Origin: an uncultured Coriobacteriaceae bacterium
GTDB lineage: Bacteria; Actinomycetota; Coriobacteriia; Coriobacteriales; Atopobiaceae
Length of the DNA stretch: 14,899 nt
Reading direction: 5' to 3'
Assembly (NCBI GenBank): GCA_900549525.1
Contig: UWSJ01000045.1
Coordinates: 1 to 14,899, forward strand
The notes beneath the pieces are model-generated. The model was not told where the DNA came from, searched no databases, and worked only from the letters and a program-made list of their open reading frames with translations. Positions within the stretch are counted from its first letter, which is position 1, and each line of letters begins with the position of its first letter. The position numbers and the translations under genes are program-made. Positions 13,127-14,899 of this stretch are shown here, one piece after another.

Positions 13127-13291
13127 GACAAAAGTGCGCCTCATGCTCAGCACGAAAGCGAGTATTGTCAGCAGCGACAAGCGAGCTCGGCACGAGCGCA
13201 CGTTTTGTCGGTCAGCGGAAGATAAACTCTACACGGCCCCGCATTTTGTCTGCCGGGGCGAGTCGAGCCCAGCACGAGCCTGGCTTTTGTC
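13127..13291. repeat. Phased array: four degenerate 24-bp sites at 40-41 bp spacing plus one inverted copy
   Basis: Each site reads CTCAGCACGA-N7-TTTTGTC with variation: 13146-13169, 13186-13209, 13227-13250 and 13268-13291, so starts are 40, 41 and 41 bp apart. The complement of 13127-13150 is another copy (CTGAGCATGA-N7-TTTTGTC), overlapping the first site head-to-head and forming an imperfect 43-bp dyad centred near 13148. Some sites also show local dyads, such as CGACAA/TTGTCG (13175-13210) and GCCCC/GGGGC around TTTTGTC (13236-13259). The spacing is close to four DNA helical turns, which suggests cooperative protein binding. The array ends 45 bp before the nuclease start. Confidence 0.65.
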
Positions 13292-13336
13292 CTTGCGGGC
13301 CCTCGTAATGCCCGTGCGCGAAGGGGATGCCTCCAC

Positions 13337-14146
13337 ATGGCACGTGCGAACGGCAAAGGCGTGCGACACGGTCTCGTCCTTGCGTTGATGCTCGCGGCGG
13401 CGGTTCTTGCGGAGCCGTCGCTTGCCGGGGTGCGGGGCTTCCTCGCGCCGGGGGACGCCCAGCCTGCTACTACGACGTCGCCCGCTTCGTCAGGTGCCGC
13501 CGCGGGCGACGGTACGGACGGCGTCTATCAGCCCACCTCCTGTGACGCAGCCGCCTGTCCCGAGTACTACCGCGTGACGGGCGCGGCCAACGTGCCCGCG
13601 GACGCTCCCACGCCGGGCGAGGTTCGCTACGGCGGGCTTGACGCGCTCGGGCGCACGCAGCGCGTGGAGGCCACGGTCACGTACGGGATGTACGAGACGG
13701 CCCGCGGCCACGAGGCGCACTTCGACAAGGACGACAACCCGTCCGGTTGGGGTCACAACGCCGAGGTCACCATCGAGGCGCCGAACGGCCGCAGCTACCA
13801 CGGCTACTTCTGGAACCGGAGCCACCTGCTGGCTGACAGCCTGGGCGGTGCGGCTGCGCGCGACAACGTCATCACCGGCACGCGCATGCAGAACGTGGGA
13901 GCCAACGACGGCGAGGGCGGCATGGCCTTCGAGGAGTCCCGCGTGCGCGACTGGCTGGCCTCGCATCCGGATGGCGCGGTCTACTACGCCGCCACGCCCG
14001 CCTACGTGGGCGACGAGCTCGTGCCGCGCTCCGTCTTCGTGGACGTTCGCACCTCGGACGGTACCATCGACGAGCAAGTCGAGGTATACAATGCCGCATA
14101 CGGCTATGACATCGACTACATGACCGGAGAGTTCTTCTCGGCATAG
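13337..14146 (+). CDS. Secreted DNA/RNA non-specific endonuclease (EndA/streptodornase-like)
   Basis: This 269-residue protein is probably an exported metal-dependent nuclease of the beta-beta-alpha-metal type. The N-terminus is basic (MARANGKGVRHG), then hydrophobic (LVLALMLAAAVLA), with likely signal peptidase cleavage around residues 25-30; a linker rich in Thr, Ala and Ser follows. The nuclease motif is NRSHLLADSLGG, with the presumed general base H163 in place of the more common D-R-G-H, and N186 in MQNVGAN as the likely Mg2+ ligand. An E-x-R pair (EESRVRDW) follows, as in streptococcal nucleases. No lipobox is seen. ATG 13337 is preceded by GAAGGGGA about 10 bases upstream. It could serve nucleotide scavenging, DNA uptake or competition. 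It lies beside the type VII-associated genes, but a hairpin and a new promoter separate them. Confidence 0.85.
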   Translation: MARANGKGVRHGLVLALMLAAAVLAEPSLAGVRGFLAPGDAQPATTTSPASSGAAAGDGTDGVYQPTSCDAAACPEYYRVTGAANVPADAPTPGEVRYGGLDALGRTQRVEATVTYGMYETARGHEAHFDKDDNPSGWGHNAEVTIEAPNGRSYHGYFWNRSHLLADSLGGAAARDNVITGTRMQNVGANDGEGGMAFEESRVRDWLASHPDGAVYYAATPAYVGDELVPRSVFVDVRTSDGTIDEQVEVYNAAYGYDIDYMTGEFFSA

Positions 14147-14172
14147 ACGCCGGAAGCTCGCCTTGCCGTCCC

Positions 14173-14199
14173 TTGACCTTTAGCTTTCAAAATCACAAT
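14173..14199 (+). promoter_or_regulatory. Candidate promoter for the DUF4176 gene cluster
   Basis: TTGACC (14173-14178) and CACAAT (14194-14199) lie in an AT-rich patch that stands out from the GC-rich surroundings. The 15-bp spacer is short, so confidence is low. If real, the leader to the DUF4176 start is about 170 nt and includes two perfect inverted repeats. Confidence 0.35.
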
Positions 14200-14208
14200 A
14201 GAACATGC

Positions 14209-14225
14209 CGAATACGTTGTATTCG
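14209..14225. promoter_or_regulatory. Perfect inverted repeat CGAATAC-GTT-GTATTCG
   Basis: A 7-bp perfect dyad with a 3-bp centre, sitting just downstream of the candidate -10 box. The compact 17-bp form looks like a dimeric-regulator operator; it could also be a tight RNA hairpin. Confidence 0.45.
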
Positions 14226-14230
14226 TACCT

Positions 14231-14255
14231 GGCGGGCATATCCATTATGCCCGCC
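14231..14255 (+). terminator. 10-bp hairpin after the nuclease gene, U-poor
   Basis: GGCGGGCATA (14231-14240) pairs perfectly with TATGCCCGCC (14246-14255) over a TCCAT loop. Only two T follow before ACCCC, so termination would be U-poor, as with the tyrS hairpin. It is 85 bases past the nuclease stop and could instead belong to the leader of the next genes. Confidence 0.45.
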
Positions 14256-14380
14256 TTACCCCATCCTACCGTTGCGCTCATGAGAATCCGGGCGCTCGTC
14301 ACTACCATCGCTCACAACTGATGGTCACGTGTGTTAGGGCGCATCCGCGATGCGAGCGCGCCCTGCGAATGCGAGGGGTA

Positions 14381-14815
14381 ATGGCAGCCGAATCTACAAC
14401 CCGGGGCAGTGCGGCCGATGCCGCCTCAGGCCCCCTGCCGCTGGGAAGCATCGTCCGACTCAAGGGGGCGAGGCGTCGCGCGATGGTTGTGGCGCGCTGT
14501 CTTGAGGTGACCACCAAGTCCGGCAAGGTGCTGTTTGACTACGGCGCCTGCGCGTGGCCCGAGGGCATGCTGGGGAACCGGATGGTCTACTTCAACGCCC
14601 CGTCCGTCGAGGAGGTCGTGACCCCCGGCTTCGTGGACGACGAGGAGCGGGAGTTTGCGGAGCGCATTCGCGAGGCGACGGATCGCTCTTCTCTGCCGCG
14701 GATGGACGTGGCCGAGAAGCCCGCCGGAGCCGAGAGCCCGGGCGCTGCCGCGCCCGACTCCGCCCGCACCGCGTCCGCTGCCGGCAGTGCACCTGCCGGA
14801 GGCGATGCCCGATGA
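14381..14815 (+). CDS. DUF4176 domain protein, type VII secretion-associated
   Basis: The 144-residue protein has a core (about 19-95) matching the DUF4176 pattern: LPLGSIVRLKGARRRAMVV, a central FDYGACAWPEG, then VYFNAPSVEEVVTPGF and an acidic DDEEREFAERI. This family is a small accessory protein typically encoded next to type VII (ESX/Yuk-like) secretion effectors in Gram-positives; its molecular role is poorly defined. There is no signal peptide or membrane segment, so it should be cytoplasmic. After about residue 110 it ends in a Pro/Ala/Gly-rich, probably disordered tail. Start choice is uncertain: ATG 14381 fits the protein, but GAGGGG lies only 2 bases upstream, and in-frame ATGs at 14369 and 14321 also exist, the latter adding unconvincing sequence. 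Its stop overlaps the next start (ATGATGA). Confidence 0.75.
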   Translation: MAAESTTRGSAADAASGPLPLGSIVRLKGARRRAMVVARCLEVTTKSGKVLFDYGACAWPEGMLGNRMVYFNAPSVEEVVTPGFVDDEEREFAERIREATDRSSLPRMDVAEKPAGAESPGAAAPDSARTASAAGSAPAGGDAR

Positions 14816-14899
14816 TGACCCAGTCTGAGGCCAGCGCACGGCTCAGGAGCTACCGGTGCAAGCAGGGCGAGTGCCGCGCCCGGATTGCCTCCCTCGACG
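14812..14899 (+). CDS. Start of a small, probably coiled-coil protein (truncated by window end)
   Basis: ATG 14812 overlaps the DUF4176 stop (ATGATGA), and GGAGG lies 9 bases upstream at 14798-14802, a well-placed SD. The visible 29 residues begin MMTQSEASARLRSYR and continue with CKQGECRARIASLD, an amphipathic charged pattern without signal peptide or transmembrane segment. A DUF5082/YwqH-like coiled-coil partner would fit here, since such proteins often sit between DUF4176 and LXG toxin genes, but the visible part is too short to assign a family. A second ATG at 14815 would leave a 12-base SD spacing, so 14812 is preferred. Frame and overlap are well supported; function is inferred from context only. 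Confidence 0.6.
   Translation, partial: MMTQSEASARLRSYRCKQGECRARIASLD

Larger units (their letters stand above)
12857..13336. other. 480-bp gene-free region between tyrS and the nuclease gene
   Basis: I see no credible gene here: frames of 98-123 codons exist on both strands, but they lack an RBS and have Arg/Ser/Thr-rich shadow composition. From left to right the stretch holds the tyrS hairpin, the 40-bp direct repeats, a TTGACA box with an operator-like palindrome, and the 41-bp-spaced array. It is unusually dense in repeats for a short intergenic region. Confidence 0.65.

Noticed and set aside
13146..13291. CRISPR array
   Set aside because: The repeats are degenerate (24 bp with a variable 7-bp middle), the gaps are only 16-17 bp, one copy is inverted, and no cas genes are nearby.
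13017..13388. Possible small gene (123 codons, plus) across the array
   Set aside because: There is no SD at the start, it runs through the repeats, its composition is not protein-like, and its end overlaps the signal-peptide start of the nuclease in another frame.
13490..14077. 195-codon minus-strand frame opposite the nuclease
   Set aside because: It is a shadow frame. The nuclease has a signal peptide and catalytic motif on the other strand.
1..14899. tRNA or rRNA genes, intact transposase genes, integrase or attachment sites
   Set aside because: None were recognised on either strand. The only mobile-element hint is the non-coding inverted-repeat segment at 5169-5331.

Overview
The window is GC-rich, uses GTG and TTG starts beside ATG, and has strong intrinsic terminators and purine-rich ribosome binding sites. 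Third-position GC bias creates long antisense shadow frames. The gene content (a pyruvate kinase plus D-lactate dehydrogenase pair, a Ca2+-type P-ATPase, a class A PBP with a Ser/Gly tail, large membrane glycosyltransferase-like proteins, and the start of a DUF4176 type VII locus) fits a fermentative, Gram-positive, high-GC anaerobe. My inference is Coriobacteriia, Olsenella/Atopobiaceae-like. This rests on recognising the proteins by eye, with no database search.

Layout. Positions 1-1965 (minus strand) hold D-lactate dehydrogenase and then the 5' part of pyruvate kinase, the last two steps of homolactic fermentation, with an intrinsic terminator between them. Positions 1966-2341 are a divergent regulatory region holding a candidate promoter, a perfect inverted repeat and a leader whose 9 bases exactly complement the Shine-Dalgarno region of the next gene. 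Positions 2342-5023 (plus) encode a P2-type calcium ATPase. Positions 5043-5469 lie between two convergent terminators and contain no gene, but hold a 163-bp element bounded by 22-bp inverted repeats. Positions 5481-7718 (minus) encode a class A penicillin-binding protein. Divergent from it, 7866-11446 (plus) is a translationally coupled pair of polytopic membrane proteins resembling GT-C glycosyltransferases. Positions 11642-12856 encode a tyrosyl-tRNA synthetase of the KMSKS (TyrZ-like) type, with a structured leader and a terminator-like hairpin.

The right-hand fifth looks like accessory DNA. A 480-base gene-free stretch (12857-13336) contains a two-copy 40-bp direct repeat, an operator-like palindrome beside a TTGACA box, and an array of four 24-bp degenerate sites at 40-41-bp spacing, the first facing an inverted fifth copy. 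A secreted non-specific nuclease (13337-14146) follows. Next come two tandem perfect inverted repeats, a DUF4176 protein (about 14381-14815), and the overlapping start of a small, probably coiled-coil protein cut off by the window end. The last two genes look like the start of a type VII secretion/LXG toxin module whose effector would lie beyond 14899.

The most noteworthy items are the phased array at 13127-13291, the SD-sequestering leader of the calcium pump, the inverted-repeat element at 5169-5331, and the type VII module entry at the right edge.
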